This document shows, in pieces, positions 9,288-19,292 of a stretch of 43,497 bases of DNA; the first letter of the stretch is position 1, and each line of letters begins with the position of its first letter. The position numbers were made by a program, and so were the translations under genes. The notes under the pieces are model-generated. The model was not told where the DNA came from. It did not search any database and saw nothing but the letters and a program-made list of their open reading frames with translations. Source of the stretch: Bacteroidales bacterium (GTDB taxonomy: Bacteria > Bacteroidota > Bacteroidia > Bacteroidales > ML635J-15); the NCBI GenBank assembly GCA_028702675.1, contig JAQVOJ010000012.1, forward strand, positions 1-43,497, in the 5' to 3' direction.

Positions 9288-10310
9288 GTGGAAGAAATAA
9301 TTATTAATACAGGTAAAGCATATCCGGTAATTATTGGAAATGCTAAAAAAGAAATAGAACAGCGATTAAACCCGGAAAATTCCATAGTAATTACTGACAG
9401 TAATGTTTTTAAATTGTATTCAAATTATTTTGATGAATATAGAACATTAATAATACCGGTAGGCGAAAAGACCAAAACATGGGAAACAGTACAATATGTT
9501 TACAAAGAATTATTGAAATTAGAAGCTTCAAGAAATACTATTATTGTCGGTTTTGGCGGTGGAGTTGTTTGCGATATTGCCGGTTTTGTTGCTGATACTT
9601 TTATGAGAGGTTGCCGCTTAGGACTTGTAGCTACAAGCCTTTTGGCACAAGTAGATGCTGCTATTGGAGGTAAAAATGGTTTTAATTTCGATGGAGCAAA
9701 AAACCTTATCGGAACTTTTAAACAGCCTGAATTTGTTATTTGCGATCCCGAATTATTAAAATCTTTACCAGAAAATGAGATAAAAAGCGGTCTGGGAGAA
9801 ATTCTTAAATATGCTCTTGTAGCTGACCCTAAACTACTGAATTTCTTAAACTCTAATGCCGATAAAGTATTAAATCTGCAAACTGATACTTTCGAATATT
9901 TAATAGAATCTTGCGTACACATTAAAGCAGGGTTTATTGAACAAGATGAATCAGATACAGGAATACGGCATCATCTTAATTTTGGACATACCTTTGGGCA
10001 TCCTATTGAACAAGTCGAAACTATTCCGCATGGAGTGGCTGTTGTAAAGGGAATTTTAATTGCCATTAGATTGTCGGTTATGCTAAATATTTGTAAAAAT
10101 AATCTGTATCCTAATGTGCTTAAAGTATTAGACAAATTAAACTTACCGGTAGAATTTGTTATAAATGATACAATTTTAGAAAAGATTCACTCCGATAAAA
10201 AGAAGCAAAATAAAGATGAAATAAGAATGGTATTAATACATGAAATTGGGAATACTGAGTTATGTGATATTAGATTTGAAGATTTAGAAAATATGATAGA
10301 TAATTTATGA
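9288..10310 (+). CDS. aroB: 3-dehydroquinate synthase (GTG start)
   Basis: GGGVVCDIAGFVADTFMRG, LLAQVDAAIGGKNGFN, LNFGHTFGHPIE motifs. Confidence 0.95.
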   Translation: MEEIIINTGKAYPVIIGNAKKEIEQRLNPENSIVITDSNVFKLYSNYFDEYRTLIIPVGEKTKTWETVQYVYKELLKLEASRNTIIVGFGGGVVCDIAGFVADTFMRGCRLGLVATSLLAQVDAAIGGKNGFNFDGAKNLIGTFKQPEFVICDPELLKSLPENEIKSGLGEILKYALVADPKLLNFLNSNADKVLNLQTDTFEYLIESCVHIKAGFIEQDESDTGIRHHLNFGHTFGHPIEQVETIPHGVAVVKGILIAIRLSVMLNICKNNLYPNVLKVLDKLNLPVEFVINDTILEKIHSDKKKQNKDEIRMVLIHEIGNTELCDIRFEDLENMIDNL

Positions 10311-11566
10311 GTGTTAAAATTCTAAATAGCTTTCTCTTAGGCGATATAAATTGCCCCCCATCGAAAAGTTACGCAATAAGGCTTATCGCTTGTTCTGCAT
10401 TAGCTAATGGGAAATGCACTCTTTTAAACCTTGGCAATTCATACGATGTTATTAATGCCTTAAGTATTGTAAATGAGCATTTTGCAGATGTAGAAAAACA
10501 GGGGAATTCTGTTATTATATCAAATCAAAAAAAGAAATATTCCAGCACTGTTTATTGTGGCGAATCTGCTCTAAATGCTCGACTGTTTTCCGTTATTAAG
10601 CTTTTGCAAAAATCGAGCTTTACAGTTAGTGGCAAGGGTTCGCTTATTAAAAGACCTATTGCTACCGACTTAATTCAACTAAAAAATATGGGCATAAGTA
10701 TTAATTTTACAAGAAATACTTTGCTACCTATCGATTTTAATGGAGGTACACTGTTGCCAGGAAAATATATAATTGATGGTTCTGCCAGTTCTCAGTTTGT
10801 GTCTGCTTTGCTAATGTGCTTACCATTGCTCCACCAAAATAGTGAATTAGTTGTTAAAAACATTTCAAGCAATAAATATATAAAATTAACTATCGATGTT
10901 TTAAGTAAGTTTAATGTTTTTATTGATTATAACTCCCCTAATATCTTCAAAATAAAAGGAAACCAAAAATATTTACAAGGTGATTTTTTTTCTGAAACCG
11001 ACTGGAGTAGTGCTGCTATCCTTTTTGTTGCTGGCGCTCTCAACGGAGATATATCAATAAAAGGCTTAAATCCCAATTCAAATCAAGCCGATAAAGATAT
11101 TGTAAATATACTAAACTTAACAAATGTTACATGGAGTTTTACTAATGGTCTCTACAAAGTAAAAAAATCTAATATAAAAGCATTTGACTACAACTTTACA
11201 AGCAGCCCTGATTTATTCCCAGCTGCTATGATATTAGCTGCTAATGCCAATGGTAAATGTGTTTTTACAGGACTTGATAAATTGAAGATCAAAGAAAGCA
11301 ATCGCTTAAATGTAATGTGCACAGAATTATCTAAAATAGGAGTAGAAACAAATTTGCAGGAAGATGAATTAGAGGTTGTGGGGGGGATAAAACAAAAATT
11401 TGCCGACTTTAAATCGCATAATGATCATCGAATTGCTATGGCTTTAGCGGTACAATGCTTAAATTTGGAAAACGGGGGCAAAATTGATAATATTGAATGT
11501 ATTAGCAAAAGTTATCCTGGTTTTATTAGTGATATAAAAAACATTGGAGGTGTAATTAATGAATAG
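10307..11566 (+). CDS. aroA: 3-phosphoshikimate 1-carboxyvinyltransferase (EPSP synthase)
   Basis: PPSKSYAIR, SASSQFVSALLM, KIKESNRL, NDHRIAMAL motifs; sits between aroB and aroC with overlapping ends. Confidence 0.93.
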   Translation: MSVKILNSFLLGDINCPPSKSYAIRLIACSALANGKCTLLNLGNSYDVINALSIVNEHFADVEKQGNSVIISNQKKKYSSTVYCGESALNARLFSVIKLLQKSSFTVSGKGSLIKRPIATDLIQLKNMGISINFTRNTLLPIDFNGGTLLPGKYIIDGSASSQFVSALLMCLPLLHQNSELVVKNISSNKYIKLTIDVLSKFNVFIDYNSPNIFKIKGNQKYLQGDFFSETDWSSAAILFVAGALNGDISIKGLNPNSNQADKDIVNILNLTNVTWSFTNGLYKVKKSNIKAFDYNFTSSPDLFPAAMILAANANGKCVFTGLDKLKIKESNRLNVMCTELSKIGVETNLQEDELEVVGGIKQKFADFKSHNDHRIAMALAVQCLNLENGGKIDNIECISKSYPGFISDIKNIGGVINE

Positions 11567-12539
11567 TTTTGGACGAGAATTTAAAGTAAGCATTTATGGT
11601 GGTTCCCATTCGGAGCAACTCGGAGTTTTTATAGATGGTTGTGATGCTGGAATAGACTTAAATATTACCGATTTTGAACCGATGCTAAAAAGACGAAAAC
11701 CCGGCGATTTTGGGACAACAACCCGCATAGAGCAAGATATGCCTGAAATAGTGAGTGGAGTATCTAATGGCATAACTACAGGGGCAAGAATTAATATTGC
11801 ATTTAATAACCAAGACATTAGGCATGAAGATTACGAATTTGATGGATTCTTCAGACCAGGACATGCCGATTTTACTACCTTTAAGAAATATAAAGGGAAA
11901 AAAGATTTAAGTGGAGGAGGTCAAGCTTCGGGAAGAATGACAGTGGCATTAGTGGCAGCCGGTGTGGTAGCTCAAAAAATGCTTGATAATGTTGAGATTA
12001 GCTCAAATATTATCGAAATTGGAGGACAAAGAGACTTTGATGATATTTTAAAAATTGCATATCAAAAAATGGATAGCCTTGGCGGTATAATAATATGTAA
12101 TGTAAAAAACCTACCAATTGGTTTTGGCGAACCTTTTTTCGATTCTTTAGAATCAGTAATTAGTCATGCTATTTTTTCAATTCCCGGAATTAAAGCTATT
12201 GAGTTTGGCGAAGGTATTAAAGCCTCAAAAATGTTTGGTTCAGAATATAATGATCCAATTATAGATAAATTTGGTAAAACAGCTTCAAACAATACGGGCG
12301 GAATAAATGGCGGCATAAGTAATGGAAATGATGTCTATTTTAGAGTTTATGTGAGACCTACTGCCAGCATAGGAATCGAACAAAAAACCTATAACTTTAA
12401 ACGAGAAAAAATTGAATCTTTTAAAATAAATGGAAGGCACGATGTGTGCTTTACCTTACGGCTACCTCCTGTAATTGAAGCTGTTACGGCTTTTGCTTTG
12501 GCAGATTTAAAAATGATGTATCGCAATAATAACTTATAA
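11559..12539 (+). CDS. aroC: Chorismate synthase
   Basis: MNSFGREFKVSIYGGSH, RRKPGDFGTTTR, FRPGHADF, GGINGGISNG, NGRHDVC motifs. Confidence 0.93.
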   Translation: MNSFGREFKVSIYGGSHSEQLGVFIDGCDAGIDLNITDFEPMLKRRKPGDFGTTTRIEQDMPEIVSGVSNGITTGARINIAFNNQDIRHEDYEFDGFFRPGHADFTTFKKYKGKKDLSGGGQASGRMTVALVAAGVVAQKMLDNVEISSNIIEIGGQRDFDDILKIAYQKMDSLGGIIICNVKNLPIGFGEPFFDSLESVISHAIFSIPGIKAIEFGEGIKASKMFGSEYNDPIIDKFGKTASNNTGGINGGISNGNDVYFRVYVRPTASIGIEQKTYNFKREKIESFKINGRHDVCFTLRLPPVIEAVTAFALADLKMMYRNNNL

Positions 12540-12543
12540 AAAA

Positions 12544-15399
12544 ATGGAAGCATTTCTAAAATATTGTGCCCGATTTTTGAGCGAAAAATACAATAATGAT
12601 TTTGAAACAGTAAAACTCGTATTCCCAAACAATAGATCTATCTTATATTTTAATAAATACCTTACAGAGTTTACAAACAAACCTATTTGGGCTCCACAAT
12701 GTATCACAATTAGTAAACTGTTTACCGACAAAACTAAACTTAAACCCTGCGAAGATTTATTGTTAGTTTTTAATCTGTACAAGTCATATACTAAAATTAC
12801 AGGAAGCAATGAGAGCTTCGACTCATTCTTTTTGTGGGGTAAAACTCTCCTTTCAGATTTCGATGATATTGATAAATACATGATTCCAGCCAAAGATTTG
12901 TTCTCAAATGTAAAAGACTTAAAAGAATTAGATAACGAAATTGGTGGATATAGCAAAGAAGATGAGGAAATTATTCGCAAGTTTTGGAAAAATATTATCG
13001 ATAGTCGAGATTCTATTGAAAAGCAATCGTTTGTAAAATTATGGGAAAACCTATATGAGATATATTTAGATTTCAAAAATACACTCAAAAACGAAGGCTG
13101 GGCTTATCAAGGTATGCTATATCGTAGTGTAAGCGAAAATCCTGATTTAAAATTTGGCAACTACAATTATTGGTTTATCGGTTTTAATGCTCTTAATAAA
13201 TGCGAAAAAACTGTAATGAAAAAAATGCAAACCTTGTCTATTGCAAATTTTTTATGGGACTATGATGAATACTTTACAGGCAATAATTTTCATGAAGCCG
13301 GATTGTTTTTGCGTGAAAACTTAAAATTATTCCCACCACCGTCCAATTTCGTGATAAATTCTAATATGAAAAAAAATGGGAAGCCTGAGATTGAATGTGT
13401 GTCAGCAGTTTCAGGCATATCACAAACAAAATATATGTCCCAATTGCTTAGTAAATGGAGTAAAGAACCCAATTTTAATGCTGAAAGAACCGCTATTGTA
13501 CTTGCTGATGAATCATTGCTTATACCGGTAATGTACGCTATACCTCACAATTTGGGGACGTACAATGTATCAATGGGGTATCCTGTAAAACTTAGCTCGG
13601 CAGCCTCACTTTTAAGAAACTTATTGCAACTGCAACAGCAAATTAAATCAACTAAAAACTCAAATAGGTTTTATCACAAGCAGGTTAATTATATTTTGAA
13701 TAATTCACTTGTGCGTTTATGGATAAATAAAGATAAAGATTTAGACAATCTTATCACGAATTTCATAAACCAAAATATGGTTTACATTTCGATAGATGAG
13801 TTTAAAACGGAAAAGCTAAAACAAATCTTCAGAATTTCAAATTCAAGTTTTGCAGAGCTTACAGCTTATCTCGAATTAATTATTCAAAATTTTATGCTAA
13901 TTGAAACTGATGACAATTTGATATATCGTGAACAACAGTTTTTATACCATATTTATCAACATATTATTCGTATTCACGATTTAGTTGAAAAGCATAATAT
14001 CCCATTCGAGGACATAAAATCTTATTCAAAACTTGTTGAGCAAATAATTAATACAATTACAATTCCTTACGAAGGAGAACCGCTAGAGGGGATGCAGGTA
14101 GTAGGATTTATGGAAACACGTCCTCTTGATTTTGATAGAATAATTATGCTCTCGCTAAACGAAGGAATTTTTCCTAAAAAAACTGTTGCTCCATCATTTA
14201 TTCCACAAAACCTTAGAATAGGATTTGGATTGCCTTCGCAGGAATATCGAGATGCAATCTTTGCATATTACTTTTATCGTTTATTACAGCGAAGCAGCAA
14301 ATTGAGCATACTGTTTAATTCGGCAACCAACGATTTAGGTGGAGGCGAACCAAGTAGGTTTATAACACAACTGAAATACGAATGGCCATTTAATATTGAT
14401 TTTAGAAACCTAAAACGAAGTGCACACCTTAAACCTGTAGAAGATTATAGTATTCCCAAAACTGATGAAATTTACAAACAAATTTTAAATGTATGCATAG
14501 GAAATTCTAAAAGAAAATTATCTGCAAGCTCCCTAAATCAATACATTAAATGCCCAATGATGTTTTATTTTTCTACTTTGCTTGATTACAGAGAAACAGA
14601 TGAAGTTGAAGAAGATATCGATCAAAGAGTATTTGGAAGCATCTTTCACGAAGCAATGCAGATATTCTACAACCCTGTGCACCAGAAACCTAATAATATT
14701 ACTGCCAAATATTTACAAACAGTCTTAAACGAAAAGCAACACGAAAGCTTAAGAAGAGTGTTAAAAAAAGCATTTGCTAAAGTTTACCTTAAAACAGAAG
14801 AGGAAAAATTTGAATTATTTGGGAAAAATATTCTAGATTTTGAGATTATACTTAAGCTTATGCTTAAAATGATTGAAATTGATTTAAATTATGCTCCTTT
14901 CACAATATGGCACGAAACTAAAGACTTTTACAAACTAAAAATCTCTAACACAAAGATTAACGAAATAGTAATAAAAGCATATATTGACAGAATAGATTTT
15001 AAAAATAATATCTATCGAATATTAGACTATAAAACAGGCAGCGTTAAGAATAAAGCAAAAAATATTGATTATCTGTTTAATCATGAAAGAGATTCAGAAG
15101 CTGATGCCGTTTTTCAAATAATGTTATACACTATTCTTTTTGCAGAAAAAAATAATTGCATAAGCAACTCAATGCCCGGACTAGTATTTTTGAAAGATGT
15201 ACTTAAAGATAATGATAAGTATAACATAGAAATTGATAAACAGGAAATAAACTATATTGATTACGATCTAATTACACGATTTAAAAAGAATTTAAATGAG
15301 TTAATTTCAGAAATCTTGGATAAAAGCATCCCCTTTTCCCAAACTCAGAATCTTAAAAATTGTGAATATTGCGATTATAGAACAATTTGTAAAGAGTAA
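12544..15399 (+). CDS. AddB-like PD-(D/E)XK nuclease (RecB-nuclease domain with Fe-S cluster motif)
   Basis: 951 aa; SLNQYIKCPMMFYF, YRILDYKTGS (DxK) and C-terminal CEYCDYRTIC (CxxCxxxxxC) as in the AddB iron-staple nuclease domain. Confidence 0.85.
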   Translation: MEAFLKYCARFLSEKYNNDFETVKLVFPNNRSILYFNKYLTEFTNKPIWAPQCITISKLFTDKTKLKPCEDLLLVFNLYKSYTKITGSNESFDSFFLWGKTLLSDFDDIDKYMIPAKDLFSNVKDLKELDNEIGGYSKEDEEIIRKFWKNIIDSRDSIEKQSFVKLWENLYEIYLDFKNTLKNEGWAYQGMLYRSVSENPDLKFGNYNYWFIGFNALNKCEKTVMKKMQTLSIANFLWDYDEYFTGNNFHEAGLFLRENLKLFPPPSNFVINSNMKKNGKPEIECVSAVSGISQTKYMSQLLSKWSKEPNFNAERTAIVLADESLLIPVMYAIPHNLGTYNVSMGYPVKLSSAASLLRNLLQLQQQIKSTKNSNRFYHKQVNYILNNSLVRLWINKDKDLDNLITNFINQNMVYISIDEFKTEKLKQIFRISNSSFAELTAYLELIIQNFMLIETDDNLIYREQQFLYHIYQHIIRIHDLVEKHNIPFEDIKSYSKLVEQIINTITIPYEGEPLEGMQVVGFMETRPLDFDRIIMLSLNEGIFPKKTVAPSFIPQNLRIGFGLPSQEYRDAIFAYYFYRLLQRSSKLSILFNSATNDLGGGEPSRFITQLKYEWPFNIDFRNLKRSAHLKPVEDYSIPKTDEIYKQILNVCIGNSKRKLSASSLNQYIKCPMMFYFSTLLDYRETDEVEEDIDQRVFGSIFHEAMQIFYNPVHQKPNNITAKYLQTVLNEKQHESLRRVLKKAFAKVYLKTEEEKFELFGKNILDFEIILKLMLKMIEIDLNYAPFTIWHETKDFYKLKISNTKINEIVIKAYIDRIDFKNNIYRILDYKTGSVKNKAKNIDYLFNHERDSEADAVFQIMLYTILFAEKNNCISNSMPGLVFLKDVLKDNDKYNIEIDKQEINYIDYDLITRFKKNLNELISEILDKSIPFSQTQNLKNCEYCDYRTICKE

Positions 15400-15404
15400 A
15401 TATA

Positions 15405-16355
15405 TTAAAATTTATAGCTCAACCCAATAGTAAGTAATTCTTTAAACTGTACTTTTTTTGTATAACCAGTTTGGGTCTTTACACCATCAATTTCTTCGTA
15501 TTTCGGTATTCTAATGTCATCGTCATAAATTAGATGTGTACTAATATTAGTTGTTAAATACTTAGTAGCTTTAATTTTAATATTCATTTCCCAATCTACG
15601 TCAATGTTCTGAGGCTTATCTAAATAATTTGTAAAAAGTTCTAGTGTGTTTTGAATATAAAAATGATCGTTTACCTCATATTTCCAGATTGCTTTAATAA
15701 ATGCGCCAAGTTCTTGTTTAAACCAATTGTCAGAAGCTACGCCATATTTAGTTTGATCAACCAGCGAAGTATCTGCAATAATTGTAGTTCTGGCAGAAAT
15801 AGGAGAAAGCATTAGCGAAAATTTATCGTTAAGTTTGTAATCCATCCCTAATGAGGCTTGTAAATAGGCAGGTGCCATTAAACTGGAAATTACAACACTA
15901 TCGTTAGGATAATTGAACCCATTAAAAAACTGACTTTTAAAACCTAACATAATAGAGTAGTACCAATTGCTACTCGACTGATAACCTAATTTTGTGTTTG
16001 CGTTTATTATGTCTTCGTTTTTACGAAAGCTTTCTTCACCAGGCTTATGTAAACCATATTTCCACGAAATAGTGTTGTCGTATTGAATTCTCTTATTCTT
16101 ATATTTGGCGAATAGATTTAAAGACCATAATGTAGATATACTACTTTCACCACCTTGCACCCAATTACTTAAGTAGCCTTGCGAAAACGATATGTTCCCT
16201 GTACCTCCTGTTTTCCATAATTTTGGAGTACTATCTTCAGCCGGAGTTTCAATGTTGAGGTTCGATGCAAAACCTCCAGATGTGTATATAAACAAAAAGA
16301 AAAATACAATTATATACTTTGAGCAAAGTTCTCTTATTACTATTTTATACAACAT
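15405..16355 (-). CDS. DUF3078-like protein, probable outer-membrane/periplasmic
   Basis: Signal peptide; WKTGGTGNISFSQGYLSNWVQGGESSIS and alternating beta-barrel pattern. Confidence 0.75.
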   Translation of the reverse strand: MLYKIVIRELCSKYIIVFFFLFIYTSGGFASNLNIETPAEDSTPKLWKTGGTGNISFSQGYLSNWVQGGESSISTLWSLNLFAKYKNKRIQYDNTISWKYGLHKPGEESFRKNEDIINANTKLGYQSSSNWYYSIMLGFKSQFFNGFNYPNDSVVISSLMAPAYLQASLGMDYKLNDKFSLMLSPISARTTIIADTSLVDQTKYGVASDNWFKQELGAFIKAIWKYEVNDHFYIQNTLELFTNYLDKPQNIDVDWEMNIKIKATKYLTTNISTHLIYDDDIRIPKYEEIDGVKTQTGYTKKVQFKELLTIGLSYKF

Positions 16356-16378
16356 ATATTTAAAATCATTTATTATAA

Positions 16379-16412
16379 TTTGTGCAAACTTGATTAATAA
16401 TTTTTAAATTTG
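16379..16412 (+). promoter_or_regulatory. Putative Bacteroidota promoter upstream of the uORF and tryptophanase (TTTG-N22-TAAATTTG)
   Basis: TTTG 16379-16382 and TAAATTTG 16405-16412. Confidence 0.4.
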
Positions 16413-16433
16413 TGAGTGCATTAAATAAATTTT

Positions 16434-16514
16434 ATGAATATTTTACAGTTAATATCTGCACTTACTTCAATGCGTTTTTTAAATATAAAAGAGCGTGATA
16501 AATTCGATTATTAA
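16434..16514 (+). CDS. Possible 26-aa upstream leader ORF (MNILQLISALTSMRFLNIKERDKFDY)
   Basis: ATG just downstream of the predicted promoter; stop 78 nt before the tryptophanase ATG; translation unproven. Confidence 0.25.
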   Translation: MNILQLISALTSMRFLNIKERDKFDY

Positions 16515-16592
16515 TGCTAAAATGTAGATTTTTAGTAATTTCAGATTTCATTATTCTTATTTTTTATTGTTAAACTATTAAAAACAAATATT

Positions 16593-17969
16593 ATGGAAAT
16601 TCCATTTTCTGAATCTTATAAAATTAAGATGGTAGAACCCCTAAGAAAAACCACTCGCGAGCAGCGTGAAAAATGGATAAAAGAAGCAAAATACAATCTT
16701 TTTAATCTTCGTAGCGATCAAGTTTTTATCGATTTGCTTACTGATAGCGGAACCGGTGCTATGAGCGATAGGCAATGGTCGGCAATAATGATGGGTGACG
16801 AAAGCTATGCAGGGGCTCGTTCGTTTTTTGAACTAAAGGATATAATAAAAAAAATCCTTGGGTTCCCATACTTCTTGCCAACACATCAGGGTAGAGCAGC
16901 CGAAAATGTACTTTTCTCTGCACTCGTAAAAGCCGGAGATATTGTTCCCGGAAACTCACACTTTGATACCACCAAAGGTCATATAGAGTTTCGTAAGGCT
17001 AAAGCCGTTGATTGTACTATCGACGAAGCTTTTCATACAGAGTTGGAACATCCGTTTAAAGGAAATATTGATTTGGATAAACTTGAGAAAGTTCTTAAAG
17101 ATTACCCGAAAGAAAAAATTCCTTTTATTTGTGTTACAGTTACTTGTAATTCAAGTGGTGGACAACCGGTAAGTATTGAAAACTTAAGAGATGTATATGT
17201 GCTTGCACAAAAATATGGTGTTCCTACAATGTTCGACTCGGCTCGTTTTGCCGAAAATGCTTACTTCATAAAAATGCGTGAACCCGAATATGCAAATTGG
17301 TCTATAAAAGAAATTGTTGCCGAAATGTATAAATATGCCGATATGATGACAATGAGTTCAAAGAAAGATGGACTTGTTAATATGGGCGGTTTTATTGCCA
17401 TGAGAGACTCTGAATTGTATCGTAGTTGTAGTACTTTCAATATTATGTTCGAGGGCTTTGTTACTTATGGAGGAATGGCAGGACGCGATATGAGTGCTCT
17501 CGCTGTTGGATTAAATGAAAGTACCGAATTTGATTATCTAGAAACTCGAATTAAACAAGTCGAGTATCTTGGTAATAAACTTATTGAATATGGTGTGCCT
17601 GTTCAAAGACCAATTGGAGGACACGCTGTATTTGTAGATGCTAAAAAGGTTTTGTGCAATGTGCCAAAAGAACAGTTTCAGGCTCAAACACTTGGCATAG
17701 AGCTCTATTTAGAAGCCGGTATTCGTGGTGTTGAAATTGGTGCTCTTTTAGCAGACCGTGATCCTGTTACACGCGAAAACAGATATCCCGAATTGGAATT
17801 ACTTCGATTAGCTATACCTCGTAGGGTATATACAAATAATCATATGGATGTAATTGCTGCTGCTCTTAAAAACGTTTTCGACCGTAGAGATAAAATCACT
17901 AAAGGTTTAGAAATTGAGTGGGAGGCTCCTATTATGAGACATTTTACAGTTGAGCTGAAAAAACTTTAA
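16593..17969 (+). CDS. tnaA: Tryptophanase-like beta-eliminating PLP lyase (tryptophanase / tyrosine phenol-lyase family)
   Basis: IDLLTDSGTGAMS, FPYFLPTHQGRAAEN, DSARFAENAYFIK, PLP-lysine region MTMSSKKDGLVNMGG, RHFTVELKKL; closer by eye to tryptophanase than to TPL. Confidence 0.85.
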   Translation: MEIPFSESYKIKMVEPLRKTTREQREKWIKEAKYNLFNLRSDQVFIDLLTDSGTGAMSDRQWSAIMMGDESYAGARSFFELKDIIKKILGFPYFLPTHQGRAAENVLFSALVKAGDIVPGNSHFDTTKGHIEFRKAKAVDCTIDEAFHTELEHPFKGNIDLDKLEKVLKDYPKEKIPFICVTVTCNSSGGQPVSIENLRDVYVLAQKYGVPTMFDSARFAENAYFIKMREPEYANWSIKEIVAEMYKYADMMTMSSKKDGLVNMGGFIAMRDSELYRSCSTFNIMFEGFVTYGGMAGRDMSALAVGLNESTEFDYLETRIKQVEYLGNKLIEYGVPVQRPIGGHAVFVDAKKVLCNVPKEQFQAQTLGIELYLEAGIRGVEIGALLADRDPVTRENRYPELELLRLAIPRRVYTNNHMDVIAAALKNVFDRRDKITKGLEIEWEAPIMRHFTVELKKL

Positions 17970-17979
17970 GTTTGAATAA

Positions 17980-18007
17980 AAGGCGGTTTAAAAACCGCTT
18001 TTTTTTT
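17980..18007 (+). terminator. Rho-independent terminator after the tryptophanase gene
   Basis: AAAAGGCGGTTTAAAAACCGCTTTTTTTTT. Confidence 0.85.
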
Positions 18008-18120
18008 AAAAAAAATTATCACTTTTTTAACAATTATTTAAGCGTTTTTAACAAATATTTTTATTCTCAAATATTTTTTCTAATTTGCAGTCTAAATTTT
18101 ATAACTAAACAATAAACATT

Positions 18121-18699
18121 ATGAAAACAATTAAAAATTTACTTATTCTGTTTGCAGTTAGCGCACTTATTCTATCTTGTGGTAATACTGCAAAAAAAGT
18201 TGAAGACAAACTAAACGAAGCAGTTGAAGAAATGGATAAAGCAATTGATGAAGCTGCTGATGAATTGAGTATTGAGATGGAAGAAGTAGATATGAATGAT
18301 ATGGGTATGCCTATCGTTCTTGAAGTTCCTAAAGGAACAGAGATTAGCGAAGGCTTACTGCATTCTACCGAAGGAGAATTCCGGTATTACGATTATAAAC
18401 TTACTTTTGATAAATATGTGATTAATGTAACCATGGACCCCGAAGGTATATTTGAATCAATGGAAGAAATGGTAGAAGATGCAAAAGAAGTTTATCTTGA
18501 CGAAGAAGCTGAAGTTGTTGAAGAATTTGAAGGTGGTTTTATTTACAAGAATATGTATGATAATGAAGAAGATTATAGCTTCTACTATGTTAAAGAAAAA
18601 GATGGAATGGCAATAGAATTTACACCAGGTTTAACATTCGATTTTTATTCACTTGAAGATATTAAAATGTTGCTTGATATTGCTAAAAATGCTGAATAA
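18121..18699 (+). CDS. Small acidic lipoprotein of unknown function
   Basis: Lipobox-type signal (SALILSCGN), followed by acidic heptad-like segment. Confidence 0.7.
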   Translation: MKTIKNLLILFAVSALILSCGNTAKKVEDKLNEAVEEMDKAIDEAADELSIEMEEVDMNDMGMPIVLEVPKGTEISEGLLHSTEGEFRYYDYKLTFDKYVINVTMDPEGIFESMEEMVEDAKEVYLDEEAEVVEEFEGGFIYKNMYDNEEDYSFYYVKEKDGMAIEFTPGLTFDFYSLEDIKMLLDIAKNAE

Positions 18700-18745
18700 A
18701 TTTTGAGTTTTATTTTTAATAAATAGCTAATAAAAAGCAGTTTCT

Positions 18746-18852
18746 CATAAAGTGTGTAAATTAAAAAGTTATTTCGGAAATTATTTTTGACCTCATTAAA
18801 AAGATTAAAAATTTTCCGAAATAATTTTTTTTAGTTTTATACACTTATTATG
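18746..18852. repeat. Inverted repeat, MITE-like or IS-end scar
   Basis: TCATAAAGTGTGTAAATTAAAAAGTTATTTCGGAAA (from 18746) is approximately inverted as TTTTCCGAAATAATTTTTTTTAGTTTTATACACTTATTATGA (to 18852). Confidence 0.55.
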
Positions 18853-18882
18853 AACAATGAAAATTTATTAATAGCTAATTGC

Positions 18883-19108
18883 TTAACCCGCATTATTCAT
18901 ACGATTAGCTTTGTGTAGCTGGTAGGCGTCGAAACTTGCAGATATATCCTTATATTTCAAGAGTTTTGCAACGAAGCAGATGCACAAAGATAATTGTAAG
19001 CTTTCTCAAAATTTGGCTAATAATAAAACCATAAGCACCGTGCCAATACACAGACTAACCACTTGTTACGAGCCAGCCAAGAATAATGCGATGAATAATA
19101 CGGGCTAA
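18883..19108. repeat. Second inverted repeat pair bounding a gene-poor segment
   Basis: TTAACCCGCATTATTCAT (18883-18900) versus reverse complement of ATGAATAATACGGGCTAA (19091-19108), 16/18 identical. Confidence 0.5.
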
Positions 19109-19292
19109 ATGAATCAATAAAGGTACTGCATTATCTTCTTCAGTACTTTCCAAATCAAAGTAATCTTTAATCTCTCTTGATAAAATTGATGGAAATGTAA
19201 GAATAAAAATAGGGTTTTGGCACGCATTTTTGCTTGCTTGCAAAAATCGTAACAAAACCCATTAACCTAAACTTAACCCAATTAAATTCAGT

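Noticed and set aside
10307-11566. EPSP synthase with atypical SKSYAIR and CGESALNARLF motifs
   Set aside because: As I recall, Bacteroidota AroA sequences commonly carry SKSYAxR and CGESGLxxR variants, so this is probably lineage-typical
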